64,000 nucleotides of DNA, from contig NZ_SNZR01000017.1 in assembly GCF_004363955.1 (NCBI RefSeq), forward strand, positions 181,879 to 245,878, given 5' to 3'. The notes beneath the pieces are model-generated. The model ran no database searches and had not been told where the DNA came from. It saw only the letters and a list, made by a program, of their open reading frames with translations. Below, in pieces: positions 16,837-26,087 of this stretch. The stretch is from Enterovirga rhinocerotis. GTDB lineage: Bacteria; Pseudomonadota; Alphaproteobacteria; Rhizobiales; Beijerinckiaceae. The number at the start of each line of letters is the position of its first letter. Position 1 is the first letter of the stretch. Both the position numbers and the translations under genes were made by a program.

Positions 16837-17562
16837 TCAGAACCGGTTGACGGGCAGAACCATGATCTCCGCGATCTGGACATGCGGGGGCTGGTCGAGC
16901 GCGAACATCACGGTCCGCGCCACGTCCTCGGGCTCCAGCGCCTGCTTGAACTGGTCGAAATAGGCCTTCGTCTTCTCCTCGTCGCCGCGATAGCGCGTCT
17001 TGATGATGCCGGTCTTGGTGAGGCCCGGCAGGATCTCGGTGACGCGGATCGCGGTCTCGGCGAGCTCGCCGCGCAGGGTCTGCGTGAACATGCGCACGCC
17101 CGCCTTGCTCGTGCTGTAGGCCGCCATGTCCGGGATGATCCGCACCGAATTGATCGAGCTGACATTGACGATGTGGCCCGCATCGCGCCGCACGAAATCC
17201 GGCACGATGGCCCGCGTCACGCGCATCAGGCCGATGAGGTTGGTCTGGATGATCGCCGCCCAGTCGTCGGGCGAGCCCTCGTCGAACCGGATGCGCCCGC
17301 CGATGTCGTGGCCGGCATTGTTGATCAGCACGTCGAGCGGCCGGAAGGCTTCGGGGACGGCGTCGAGGAGCTTGTCGACGGCAGCCGCATCGGTGATGTC
17401 GAGGCGGATCGTGCAGACGCCGGATCCCAGTTCCTTCGCGAACGCGGCGAGCGACGCCTCGTCCCGGTCCACCAGCACCAGGCGATGGCCCGCGCTCACG
17501 GCCGCTTTCGCCATGGCCCGGCCGAGCCCGCCCGCTGCTCCCGTCAGTAGAATCGTCGCCAT
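16837..17562 (-). CDS. SDR family oxidoreductase
   Basis: A 241-residue short-chain dehydrogenase with TGAAGGLGRAMA, INNAG, VSSINS and intact YSTSKAG, so catalysis is expected. It starts at ATG with GGGAGG upstream, 27 bases after the nasA stop on the same strand, and so could be transcribed with the nitrate genes, though its enzyme type suggests a link to the neighbouring catabolic operon instead. The substrate is unknown. Confidence 0.88.
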   Translation of the reverse strand: MATILLTGAAGGLGRAMAKAAVSAGHRLVLVDRDEASLAAFAKELGSGVCTIRLDITDAAAVDKLLDAVPEAFRPLDVLINNAGHDIGGRIRFDEGSPDDWAAIIQTNLIGLMRVTRAIVPDFVRRDAGHIVNVSSINSVRIIPDMAAYSTSKAGVRMFTQTLRGELAETAIRVTEILPGLTKTGIIKTRYRGDEEKTKAYFDQFKQALEPEDVARTVMFALDQPPHVQIAEIMVLPVNRF

Positions 17563-17589
17563 CGTATCCTCCCTTTTGGTCGGACCGGC

Positions 17590-20289
17590 TTAGCGCACCA
17601 CCAGACTGTCAGACAATCTTTCGTTTGCAGGCGTGGCGGCCTCGCTGGCGAGGATGCGGCGCAGTTCGGGGAGGCACGAGCCGCAATTGGTGCCCGCGCG
17701 GAGAGCGGCGCCGATCGCCTCCGTCGAGGTCGCGCCCTTGGTCCGGATGGCATCGCAGATCGTCGCGAGGCCGACCCCGAAACAGGCGCAGACCAGCGGC
17801 CCCGGATCGGGCCCCGCATTCCGGCCCGACAGCGCCTGCCGCGCCCCCCTGCCCTCCGCCTCGGCGGCGAAGAGCGCCCGTGCCGCCTCCCAATGGGGCC
17901 GCGCCGCGGCCGGACCCGCGAAGAAGACCGCTTCGAGCCGGCCTTCGACGAAGGCGGCGAGGCGGTACACGCCCGCGCCCGCATCGAGATAATCGGCGAT
18001 CTCGGCGCCCGGGACGAGAGCGGGCGCCCAGGCCGCGATCCGGCCGATCGAGCCGCGCGCGGCGAAGAGCGTTCCGGTGCCGCCCTCGATCGCGGCGCGC
18101 GCCCACCAGGTGCCGTCCGGCAGCCCGATCGGCAGCCGCGACAGGAGGAAGCCGCGCAGGGGCATGGGTTCGGGAGTGATGGCGGCCGGGCTCGCCTTCA
18201 TCTCCGGCTGGCCCGAGAACGGGTCGACATGGTCGTGGACGAGGGCACCGATGCGCCCGTCCGAGGAGGTCTCGCCGCTCCAATGGATCGGCGAGAACAA
18301 GGTGCCCGGCGGCTGGCCTTCGGCGAGACGGGTCTCCAGCACGCATGATCCCATCGCGGTCGAGACGCGGGCGAGATCGCCGTCTCCGAGGCCGAGCCGC
18401 GCGGCATCGGCGGGATGGAGTTCGACGAAGGGCGCGGGCCGGTGCGAGCCGAGCCGAGGGCTCCGGCCGGACCGGGTCATCGTGTGCCACTGGTCGCGGA
18501 TGCGCCCCGTATTGAGCACGAACGGATAGGCCTCGCTCGTCTCCGTCGCGAGACGCGGCAAGGCGGGCGCGACGAAGCGCGCCCTGCCGTCCGGCGTCTG
18601 GAACGGCCGTTCCGCAAAGAGCCGCGCCGTCCCCTCCCCGTCAGCGCCGACGGGCCACTGCACGGGCGCGAGGTCGTCATAGCCCCGGTCGCCGAGATCG
18701 GCGAGGCCGCCGAGATCGAGCACGCGCTCGCCCCCGTTCTCGAAGGCCGTCAGCGCGGCGTGCTCGCGGAAGATGTCCGCCGCTTTGCGATAGGGGAAGG
18801 CGCTCGCGAACCCCATGCGGGCGGCGACAGCGCTGACGATCCACCAATCCGGCTTCGCCTCGCCCGGCAGCGGCAGGACGGCGCGCTGGCGGGAGATGCG
18901 GCGCTCGGAATTGGTGACGGTGCCGTCCTTCTCGCCCCAGGCGGCGGCCGGCAGGAGGACATGGGCGCCGCGGGAGGTGGTGTCGTTCGAGGCGACGTTC
19001 TCCGAGACGACGAGGAGGTCGAGCTTCGCGAGCGAGGCCCGGACCCGGTCCGCATCCGGCAGCGAGACGGCGGGATTGGTCGCCATCACCCAGAGCGCCC
19101 GGACCTCGCCCCGGTCGATCGCGTCGAAGAGCGCGACGGCCTTCAGCCCCTCGCGCCGGGCCATGCGCGGCGCGTCCCAGAACCGGCCGACGCGGTCGAT
19201 CTCGGCGGGCAGGTAGTTCATATGCGCCGCGAGCATGTTGGCGAGGCCGCCGACCTCCCGCCCGCCCATGGCGTTGGGCTGGCCGGTGAGGGAGAGCGGC
19301 CCCATGCCGGGCCTGCCGATCCGTCCCGTCGCGAGATGGCAATTGACGATCGCGCCGACCTTGTCGGTACCCTGGGCGGATTGGTTGACGCCCTGGGAAT
19401 AGCAGGTGACGACCTTCTCCCTCGTCCGGAACAGGTCGTAGAAGGCGGCAAGGTCGGCTTCCGCGATCCCCGTCGCCCGGGCCACCGAGGCCGGGTCGGG
19501 CGCGATCTCGCGGGCGCGGGCCAGGGCCTCGCCGAAACCCTCCGTCCGTCCGCCGAGGAAATCCGCGTCGAGCGCCCCGCTCTCCGCCAGATGGACGAGG
19601 AGGCCGCAGAACAGGGCCGTGTCCTGGCCCGCGGCGACCGGCAGGAAGAGGTCGGCCTCGTCGGCGCTCGCCGAGCGCCGCGGATCGACGACGACGATCT
19701 TCGCGCCGCGCCTCGCCCGGTTGTCGAGCATCCGGCGGAACAGGATCGGGTGGCACCAGGCCGCGTTCGAGCCGACGAGGACGATGAGGTCCGCCTCGTC
19801 GAGATCCGCGTAGCAGCCCGGCACGATATCGGCCCCGAAGGCGCGGCGGTGGCCGGCGACCGAGGACGACATGCAGAGCCGCGAATTCGTGTCGACATTC
19901 CCCGAGCCGACGAAGCCCTTCATCAGCTTGTTGGCGACGTAGTAATCCTCGGTGAGAAGCTGGCCCGACAGGTAGAAGGCGACCGCGTCGGGGCCGTGCT
20001 CGGCCACGATGCGCGACAGGTCCCCCGCGACACGCCCGAGGGCATCGTCCCAGGACGCCCGCCGCCCCTCGACCATCGGATGAAGGAGCCTGCCCTCGAG
20101 GCCGACCGTCTCGCCGAGCGCCGAGCCCTTCGAGCAGAGACGGCCGCAATTCGCCGGATGGTCCGGGTCGCCCTCGACGGCGAGGCCGCCGAGCCCGTCC
20201 GGCCGAGCCAGCACCCCGCAGCCGACGCCGCAATACGGACAGGTCGTCCGGATCGCCGGCGGCGCGACGGGCCCCGGATGGGCGTTCAT
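17590..20289 (-). CDS. nasA: Assimilatory nitrate reductase catalytic subunit
   Basis: Cytoplasmic molybdenum enzyme (bis-MGD) reducing nitrate to nitrite; 899 residues. The N-terminus carries the [4Fe-4S] set CPYCGVGCG plus a later Cys in NCGRLCSKG. The central molybdopterin oxidoreductase region includes YSQGVNQSAQGTDKVGAI and TGQPNAMGGREVGGLANML. The C-terminus adds a BFD-like [2Fe-2S] domain (CACFGVG and CGSCLPELRRIL), typical of NasA proteins that receive electrons directly. ATG 20289 gives MNAHPGPVAPPAIRTTCPYC. It is the last nitrate gene in the locus. Confidence 0.95.
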   Translation of the reverse strand: MNAHPGPVAPPAIRTTCPYCGVGCGVLARPDGLGGLAVEGDPDHPANCGRLCSKGSALGETVGLEGRLLHPMVEGRRASWDDALGRVAGDLSRIVAEHGPDAVAFYLSGQLLTEDYYVANKLMKGFVGSGNVDTNSRLCMSSSVAGHRRAFGADIVPGCYADLDEADLIVLVGSNAAWCHPILFRRMLDNRARRGAKIVVVDPRRSASADEADLFLPVAAGQDTALFCGLLVHLAESGALDADFLGGRTEGFGEALARAREIAPDPASVARATGIAEADLAAFYDLFRTREKVVTCYSQGVNQSAQGTDKVGAIVNCHLATGRIGRPGMGPLSLTGQPNAMGGREVGGLANMLAAHMNYLPAEIDRVGRFWDAPRMARREGLKAVALFDAIDRGEVRALWVMATNPAVSLPDADRVRASLAKLDLLVVSENVASNDTTSRGAHVLLPAAAWGEKDGTVTNSERRISRQRAVLPLPGEAKPDWWIVSAVAARMGFASAFPYRKAADIFREHAALTAFENGGERVLDLGGLADLGDRGYDDLAPVQWPVGADGEGTARLFAERPFQTPDGRARFVAPALPRLATETSEAYPFVLNTGRIRDQWHTMTRSGRSPRLGSHRPAPFVELHPADAARLGLGDGDLARVSTAMGSCVLETRLAEGQPPGTLFSPIHWSGETSSDGRIGALVHDHVDPFSGQPEMKASPAAITPEPMPLRGFLLSRLPIGLPDGTWWARAAIEGGTGTLFAARGSIGRIAAWAPALVPGAEIADYLDAGAGVYRLAAFVEGRLEAVFFAGPAAARPHWEAARALFAAEAEGRGARQALSGRNAGPDPGPLVCACFGVGLATICDAIRTKGATSTEAIGAALRAGTNCGSCLPELRRILASEAATPANERLSDSLVVR

Positions 20290-20301
20290 GGTTCCGACGC
20301 G

Positions 20302-20449
20302 CCACCTCTCCCCTTGCGGGAGAGGTGTGGTCGGGAGCGCCAGCTTTCGACCGGGTGAGGGGTGCGCAACATCGACGGGGTCCACCCCTCATCCGGTCGC
20401 CCTGCCGGGCGGCTCGACGTCTCCCGCAAGGGGAGAAGCGGTGCGCAAT
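20302..20449. repeat. Pair of inverted palindromic repeats between nasA and reductase gene
   Basis: Copy one (about 20302-20372) begins with the hairpin CTCTCCCCTTGCGGGAGAG and ends CCGGGTGAGGGG. Copy two (about 20383-20449) is the same element reversed, starting CCCCTCATCCGGTCG and ending CTCCCGCAAGGGGAG. Together they can also form one large hairpin. The element is shared with the copy at position 1 and belongs to a dispersed type common in Rhizobiales. It fills the gap between two genes of the nitrate operon. Confidence 0.75.
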
Positions 20450-20458
20450 GCCGCCCCA

Positions 20459-22054
20459 TCAATACACATCCGCCTGATAGCGGCCGGCCTTCTTCAGCCC
20501 CTGGACGAAGGCCACCGCCTCCTCCGCGCTCAGTCCGCCATGCTGTGCGGCCACGTCGACGAGGGCGGTCTCGACATCCTTGGCCATGCGCTTGGCATCG
20601 CCGCAGATGTAGAAATGCGCGCCGTCCTTGAACCAGGCCCACAGATCGGCCCCGACCTCGCGCATCCTGTCCTGGACGTAGATCTTCTCGCTGCCGTCGC
20701 GCGACCAGGCGAGGGTCAGGCGATCGAGGAACCTGGCCTCCTTCATCGCGGTCAGCTCCTCCTTGTAGAAGAAGTCGCTGGTGGAACGCTGGTGGCCGAA
20801 GAAGAGCCAGTTGCGGCCGGGCGCCCTGTCGGCCTCGCGGTCGCGCAGGAAGGCGCGGAAGGGGGCGATCCCGGTCCCGGGCCCGACCATGATGACGGGC
20901 GTCTTCGGATCCTTCGGCAGGGCGAAGCCGTGGGCCTTCTGGACGTAGACCCGAAGCGGCGTGCCGGGCGCGATGCGCTCGGCGAAGAAGGTCGAGGCGA
21001 CGCCGAGCCGCTGGCGCCGGTTGATGGCGTAGCGGACGGCGTCGACGGTCAGCGTCACGCGGCCGGGATCGGCCTTGGGCGAGGAGGAGATCGAGTAGAG
21101 GCGCGGCTGCAGCGGCTCGAGCGCCTCGAGGAAGGCCTCCGCGTCGGGCCGTGCCATCGGGAACTTGTGCAGCGCGCCCAGCACGTCGAGCGCGGCGAGG
21201 TCGCCATGCGGATCCTCGCCGGCCGCCAGGGCCCGCGCCGTCTTCCGGGTGTCTCCGCCCGTCACCTGCGAGATGAGCGTGAAGAGCGCGTCCGGCGCGG
21301 GGCCGAGATCGTAATCCTCCATCAGGGCGAGACGGAGCGGCTTCTCCCCGATCATCCGCTCGGGGCGTGCGCCGAGCTGCGCGATGACGGCATCGACCAC
21401 GAGGCTCGCATTCGAGGCGAAGACCCCGAGGCTGTCGCCGACGACATACTCGACCCCCGATTCCGTGAGGTCGATCTCGACATGCCAGGTCTCCTTCTCG
21501 GAGCCCTCGCCGTTCAGCCTGCGGCGCGACAGGAAGGTCGCGGGAGCGGGATTCTCGCGGCAATAGCCGCGCGGACCGCTCGGGACCGCGGCTCCATCGA
21601 CCGCCTTCGCCTCGGCCGGCGCGGCGCCCGCCTCGCCCATTTCCGCCGCGAGGGCCTTCAGCATGCGGGCGGTCTCCTTGCCGCCCGGCGCGCAGAGGTT
21701 CAGCCGCTCCTCCGTCTTCAGGAACAGGGCATTGGCGTAATCGGCGCAGTTATAGCCGCACTGCCCGCAATCCTGCTGGGCCATCGCCGCCATCAGGCGC
21801 GGCGCGAGCGGGCGCTCCTTCGCCATGTCCATGCGCTCGGGAAGGGCGATCGACGGATCGTGCCAGGGAGCGGTGTCGTTCTCGGCGAGTTCCGGGCCGG
21901 AGGATCCGCCCGCATCGCCCGCGATCGGCGTCGCGCCCAGCATGTCGGGCGAGAGGAGCGCGGAGAAATAGCCGGAGAGCCAGGAGCGCTGCTCCGCGCT
22001 GAACGGCGCCGAGTCCGGAATGGCGAGGACGGGGGTTGGGACATGGGCGGTCAT
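20459..22054 (-). CDS. CysJ-like diflavin-type reductase with [4Fe-4S] domain, NirA partner
   Basis: A 531-residue NAD(P)H oxidoreductase resembling the FAD and NAD(P) domains of sulfite reductase alpha. FAD stretch RLYSISSSPKADPGRVTLTV, NAD(P) stretch MVGPGTGIAPFRAFLRDRE and the C-terminal YICGDAKRMAKDVE are present. The flavodoxin (FMN) domain is absent; in its place, around residues 95-125, is a Cys motif DCGQCGYNCADY with a fourth Cys in LNLCAPGG, a likely [4Fe-4S] centre. It lies between nirA and nasA, so it probably supplies electrons to nitrite or nitrate reductase. ATG 22054 gives MTAHVPTPVLAIPDSAPFS. Confidence 0.87.
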   Translation of the reverse strand: MTAHVPTPVLAIPDSAPFSAEQRSWLSGYFSALLSPDMLGATPIAGDAGGSSGPELAENDTAPWHDPSIALPERMDMAKERPLAPRLMAAMAQQDCGQCGYNCADYANALFLKTEERLNLCAPGGKETARMLKALAAEMGEAGAAPAEAKAVDGAAVPSGPRGYCRENPAPATFLSRRRLNGEGSEKETWHVEIDLTESGVEYVVGDSLGVFASNASLVVDAVIAQLGARPERMIGEKPLRLALMEDYDLGPAPDALFTLISQVTGGDTRKTARALAAGEDPHGDLAALDVLGALHKFPMARPDAEAFLEALEPLQPRLYSISSSPKADPGRVTLTVDAVRYAINRRQRLGVASTFFAERIAPGTPLRVYVQKAHGFALPKDPKTPVIMVGPGTGIAPFRAFLRDREADRAPGRNWLFFGHQRSTSDFFYKEELTAMKEARFLDRLTLAWSRDGSEKIYVQDRMREVGADLWAWFKDGAHFYICGDAKRMAKDVETALVDVAAQHGGLSAEEAVAFVQGLKKAGRYQADVY

Positions 22055-22070
22055 GCGACGTCTCCAACAC

Positions 22071-22159
22071 CGTCCTTGCGAGGAGGCGCAGCCGACGAAG
22101 CCACCCAAAAGCCGCCTGGGTTTCCGATCTGGGTTGCTTCGCTGCGCTCGCGATGACGG
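22071..22159. repeat. Palindromic repeat, 'CGTCCTTGCGAG ... CTCGCGATGACGG' type
   Basis: The left part reads CGTCCTTGCGAGGAGGCGCA followed by GCCGACGAAGC, and the right part GGGTTGCTTCGCTGCGCTCGC followed by GATGACGG, an imperfect inverted repeat with a roughly 30-base centre. This element is very common between genes in alphaproteobacteria. It occupies the gap between nirA and the CysJ-like gene inside the operon. Confidence 0.75.
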
Positions 22160-22172
22160 AATGGCGCTCCCA

Positions 22173-23966
22173 TCACTCGGCCGCCTCCAGCATCCGCGGG
22201 GATTGAAGCGGCGCGGCCTCGACGAGGGCCTTCAGCGCCTCGGTCTCGTGGCGGCGCGTCCAGGCCGCGACGCCCTCTTCGGGACCGGAGCGGTGGGCGA
22301 GATAGGCGGCGAGGATCCGCTCGACGCGGGCCGGCGCGTCCTCCGCCTTCACCCCGAGGAAGAGCTCCCGCCCGATCTTGGGATCGTCGGCGAAACCGCC
22401 GCCGACGACGATGTCGAAGCCCTCCACGGTCTCGTCGTCGCCGACCGGAACCTTGGCCCCGATGAGGCCGATATCGCCGATATAGTGCTGCGCGCAGGAA
22501 TTGTGACAGCCGGTGACATGGATGTTCACCGGCACGTCCATCGCGATCCGCCGCTCGACATGGGCGGCGATGACGAGGGCCGCTTCCTTGGTGTGGGCGG
22601 CGGCGAATTTGCAGCCCGTCATGCCGGTGCAGGCGACGAGGCCGGCGCGGATGGGGTTTGCGTGGATCGACAGGCCGAGCGCCGCGACGCGGGCCTCGAC
22701 CTCGGCGAGCTTCGCATCGGGCACGCCCGAGACGAGGAGGTTCTGCCAGACGGTGAGGCGGATATCCCCGTCCCCGCATTCTCGCGCGATCTCGGCGAGC
22801 GCCCGCATCCGGTCGCTCGTCAGATGGCCGACATCGAGCGTCACGCCGACCCAGTTCAGCCCGGGCTGCGCCTGCTTGTGCACCCCGACATGGGCGGCGC
22901 GGTCGAAGCCGCCGCGCGGCGCGACGTGGTCGGGCGCGACGCGCGCGAGCTTGCGCCCGAGCTTCTCCTCGACGGCCGCGAGGTACGTCTCGAAACCCCA
23001 GGCATCGAGCACGTATTTCAGCCGCGCCTTGTTGCGGTTCGTGCGGTCGCCGTTCTCGATGAAGACGCGCAGGATCGCATCCGCGACGGCGTCGCATTCG
23101 GCGGGGCGGCAGACCACGCCCGTATCCCGCGCGAGGTCGCGATGGCCGGAGATGCCGCCGAGCACGAGCCGCATCCACAGGCCGGGCTCGATCCCCGCGC
23201 CGTCCAGCACCCGGACGGCCTGGAAGCCGATATCGTTCGTTTCCTCCAGCGCCGGCAGGACGCCGCCGCCATCGAACGAGACGTTGAACTTGCGCGGCAG
23301 CCCGTAGAGCGAGCGGTCGTTGAGGATGTGGAAATGCCAGGACCGCGCGAGGGGGCGCGTGTCGATGATCTCCTGGGCGTCGATGCCTGCCGTCGGCGAG
23401 CCGGTGACGTTGCGGATGTTGTCCGCCCCGGCGCCGCGCGCGGTGAGGCCGATATCGACGAGGCCCTCGACGACGGGAGCCGCGCTCTCCGGCGAGATCT
23501 CGCGGATCTGGAGGCCCGCGCGGGTCGTGACATGGGCATAGCCGCCGCCATGGGCATCGGCGAGGGCGGCGACCCCGGCGAATTGCCAATGCTTCAGGAT
23601 GCCGTTCGGGATGCGGATCCGGCACATGAAGGAGGTCTGGTTCGGCGCGACCCAGAACAGGCCGTGATAGCGCCAGCGGAAATTGTCCTGCGGGTTCGGC
23701 TGTTTGCCCGCATCCGCCTCGGCCTTGAGGCGCGCATAGCCGTCGAAGGGGCTTTCGGCGCGCTTCCACTTCTCCTGGTCGACGAGCTTGCCGCCCGCCG
23801 CGACCTGCCGGTCCTGCGCCTTGAGGTGGCTGGCCTCCGGCCCGACCGGCTCGGCGACCGTCGTCGCGGCCGGCTGGCCCGGCATGACGCCCGCCTTGCG
23901 CATCGCGGCGATGCCCGAGGCGAAGCCGTCGAGATAGGTCTTCTGCTCGGAGCTGAACTCGCTCAT
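22173..23966 (-). CDS. nirA: NirA family ferredoxin-type nitrite/sulfite reductase
   Basis: Siroheme and [4Fe-4S] enzyme reducing nitrite to ammonium; about 597 residues. The cluster cysteines are visible in VACTGMTGCKFAAAHTKE and HVTGCHNSCAQHYIGDIG. The N-terminal half contains FMCRIRIPNGILKHWQF and ITTRAG-like repeat features of this family. ATG 23966 overlaps the FAD oxidoreductase stop by one base; GTG at 23969 would overlap by four. Nitrite rather than sulfite is chosen from the nitrate-locus context. Confidence 0.92.
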   Translation of the reverse strand: MSEFSSEQKTYLDGFASGIAAMRKAGVMPGQPAATTVAEPVGPEASHLKAQDRQVAAGGKLVDQEKWKRAESPFDGYARLKAEADAGKQPNPQDNFRWRYHGLFWVAPNQTSFMCRIRIPNGILKHWQFAGVAALADAHGGGYAHVTTRAGLQIREISPESAAPVVEGLVDIGLTARGAGADNIRNVTGSPTAGIDAQEIIDTRPLARSWHFHILNDRSLYGLPRKFNVSFDGGGVLPALEETNDIGFQAVRVLDGAGIEPGLWMRLVLGGISGHRDLARDTGVVCRPAECDAVADAILRVFIENGDRTNRNKARLKYVLDAWGFETYLAAVEEKLGRKLARVAPDHVAPRGGFDRAAHVGVHKQAQPGLNWVGVTLDVGHLTSDRMRALAEIARECGDGDIRLTVWQNLLVSGVPDAKLAEVEARVAALGLSIHANPIRAGLVACTGMTGCKFAAAHTKEAALVIAAHVERRIAMDVPVNIHVTGCHNSCAQHYIGDIGLIGAKVPVGDDETVEGFDIVVGGGFADDPKIGRELFLGVKAEDAPARVERILAAYLAHRSGPEEGVAAWTRRHETEALKALVEAAPLQSPRMLEAAE

Positions 23967-25207
23967 CACGCCGCCATCCGCGTCGGTTCAGAGGGCGCGG
24001 CCTCGGGCTGCGGCAGGTCGACCCGGCCGAACATCAGGTCGTGGCGGATCGCGGAGACGGGCGCGCGGCTCTCGATCAGGCTGCGATACCAGGCGCCCTC
24101 GCCGGTATCCCCGATCAGCAGGGCGCCCGCGAGCCGCCCGTCCTTCAGCACGAGCTTGCGATAGATGCCGCCCACGGGATCGGACAGGAGGATCGGCTCG
24201 CCGCCCGCATCGTCCGCGATCTCGCCCGCCGAGAAGACCGGAAGGCCGGAGACCTTGAGGCTCGTCGCGATGGTGGAGCCGCAATAGAGGCGGTCCTTGC
24301 CGGCGAGGCGGCCTGCAAGGGTATCGGCCATCTCGTAGCCCGGCTCGACGAGGCCGTAGACCATCCCGCGATGCTCGGCGCATTCGCCGATGGCGAAGAT
24401 CGAGGGATCGGAGGTCGCGAGGCCGTCATCGACCTGGATGCCCCGGCCGATCGCGAGTCCGGCCTCGCGGGCGAGATCGACGCGCGGGCGGACGCCGACC
24501 GCGACCACGACGAGATCGGCCGGGATCACGGTCCCGTCCGCGAGGCGCAGGGCCTCGACGCGACCGTCGCCGACGATCTCCGCCGTGTCGGCCTGAAGCA
24601 CGACGCGGACGCCCTTCGCTTCCATGGTCTTGCGGACGATGGCGGCGGCGCGCCGGTCGAGCTGGCGCTCCATCAGCTTGTCCATCACGTGGAGCAGCGT
24701 CGTCTCGAGCCCGAGCCGGGCGAGGCCGTAGGCGGCTTCCAGACCGAGCAGCCCGCCGCCGATGACGATGCAGCGCGCGCCGGTTCCGCGCAGAGCCTTC
24801 ATCCGGTCGACATCGGCGAGATCGCGGAAGGCCATCACGCCCGGCAGGTCCATGCCCGGCTTCGGCAGCATGATCGGGGTCGAGCCCGTCGCAAGGACCA
24901 GCCTGTCATAGGGGATCGCCTCGCCGGCGACGCTCACCGTCCGCGCCGCGCGGTCGATCGCGGAGGCCGCCGCGCCGGTGCGCAGGCGAATATGCTCCGC
25001 CTCGTACCAGCCGCGCTCGCGGAAGTTGCAGCCGGTCTCGTCGACATCCCCCGCGAGCAGCGCGGACAGCAGGACGCGGTTATAGGCGGGGGCCGCCTCC
25101 TGGCCGATCACGGTGACGTCGTAACGCCCCGGCGCGTGGAGGCAGAGCCGTTCGAGGAAGCGCAGCGACACCATGCCGTTGCCGACGACGACGAGGCGCC
25201 GGGTCAT
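23966..25207 (-). CDS. FAD/NAD(P)-dependent oxidoreductase of nitrate locus (NirB N-terminal/NasB-like)
   Basis: A 413-residue flavoprotein of the class I pyridine nucleotide-disulfide type: FAD motif RLVVVGNGMVSLRFLERL, second dinucleotide motif IVIGGGLLGLEAAYGLARLG, and IFAIGECAEHRGMVYGLV, which is characteristic of NirB/NasB N-terminal domains. It lacks the siroheme and BFD parts of full NirB. It probably passes electrons from NAD(P)H to NasA. ATG 25207 follows GGAG; the open frame extends to 25285 without support. The gene is coupled to nirA by overlap. Confidence 0.88.
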   Translation of the reverse strand: MTRRLVVVGNGMVSLRFLERLCLHAPGRYDVTVIGQEAAPAYNRVLLSALLAGDVDETGCNFRERGWYEAEHIRLRTGAAASAIDRAARTVSVAGEAIPYDRLVLATGSTPIMLPKPGMDLPGVMAFRDLADVDRMKALRGTGARCIVIGGGLLGLEAAYGLARLGLETTLLHVMDKLMERQLDRRAAAIVRKTMEAKGVRVVLQADTAEIVGDGRVEALRLADGTVIPADLVVVAVGVRPRVDLAREAGLAIGRGIQVDDGLATSDPSIFAIGECAEHRGMVYGLVEPGYEMADTLAGRLAGKDRLYCGSTIATSLKVSGLPVFSAGEIADDAGGEPILLSDPVGGIYRKLVLKDGRLAGALLIGDTGEGAWYRSLIESRAPVSAIRHDLMFGRVDLPQPEAAPSEPTRMAA

Positions 25208-25281
25208 GGTGCGGCTCCGACCGTCCTTCTCACCCGGCGGGAGAAGGATGCCGGCGCAATTGTCCACGCCACGAACATGGC

Positions 25282-26076
25282 TCATGCCGCCAGGGCCGGC
25301 GCCGCGTGGCGCGCATAGAGGAATTCGAGCACCGCCGCGCGGGCATGGGTGTAGACCGCGTCCTCGACGAGTTCGAGCCGCCGGCGCGGGCGCTCGAGCG
25401 GGATCGGCAGCACCTCGCCGATCGTCGCGGCGGGACCGTTCGTCATCATCACGATCCGGTCCGACAGCAGCACCGCCTCGTCGACGTCGTGCGTGATCAT
25501 CAGCATCGTGTTGCCGAGCCGCGCATGGATCTCCATCACCTGATCCTGGAGATGGGCGCGGGTCAGCGCATCGAGGGCCCCGAAGGGCTCGTCGAGGAGC
25601 AGCAACTTCGGCTCCATCGCGAGGGCCCGGGCGATGCCGACGCGCTGCTTCATCCCGCCCGAGATCTCGGCGGGCCGCTTGTCGGCGGCGTGAAGCATGT
25701 TCACGAGCGCGAGGTTCTCGTCGATCCAGGCGCGGCGCTCGGCCTTCGACTTCCGCCCGCGGAAGACCTTGTCCACCGCGAGCGCCACGTTCTCGCGGAC
25801 CGTCAGCCAGGGCAGCAGCGAGTGGTTCTGGAAGACCACCGCGCGGTCCGGGCCGGGAGAGTTCACTTCCTTCCCGTCGAGAAGGATGCCGCCCGTCGAG
25901 GCTTTGAGAAGGCCCGCGACGATGTTCAGCAGCGTCGACTTCCCGCAGCCCGAATGGCCGATGATCGAGATGTATTCGCCCTGTTCGATGCCGAGCGAGA
26001 CGCCCTGCAGGACCTCGCTCGTCTTGCCCGAGCGGGTGAAGGAGATGCCGACGTCGGAGATGTCGAGATAGGCCAT
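25282..26076 (-). CDS. nrtD: Nitrate/nitrite ABC transporter ATP-binding protein
   Basis: A 264-residue ABC ATPase: Walker A GHSGCGKST, Q-loop FQNHSLLPWLTV, signature ISGGMKQRVGIARAL, Walker B LLLLDEPFGALD, then the switch histidine in MLMITHDVDEAV. The closest family is NrtD/TauB/SsuB. It energises nitrate import with NrtA and NrtB, encoded just upstream. Only one ATPase is encoded, without the NrtC fusion found in cyanobacteria. Confidence 0.93.
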   Translation of the reverse strand: MAYLDISDVGISFTRSGKTSEVLQGVSLGIEQGEYISIIGHSGCGKSTLLNIVAGLLKASTGGILLDGKEVNSPGPDRAVVFQNHSLLPWLTVRENVALAVDKVFRGRKSKAERRAWIDENLALVNMLHAADKRPAEISGGMKQRVGIARALAMEPKLLLLDEPFGALDALTRAHLQDQVMEIHARLGNTMLMITHDVDEAVLLSDRIVMMTNGPAATIGEVLPIPLERPRRRLELVEDAVYTHARAAVLEFLYARHAAPALAA

Positions 26077-26087
26077 GATGCCGCTCC

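Noticed and set aside
20302..20449. Possible CRISPR or mobile element ends
   Set aside because: Only two inverted copies with no spacers, no transposase and no target duplication; fits a dispersed palindromic repeat.
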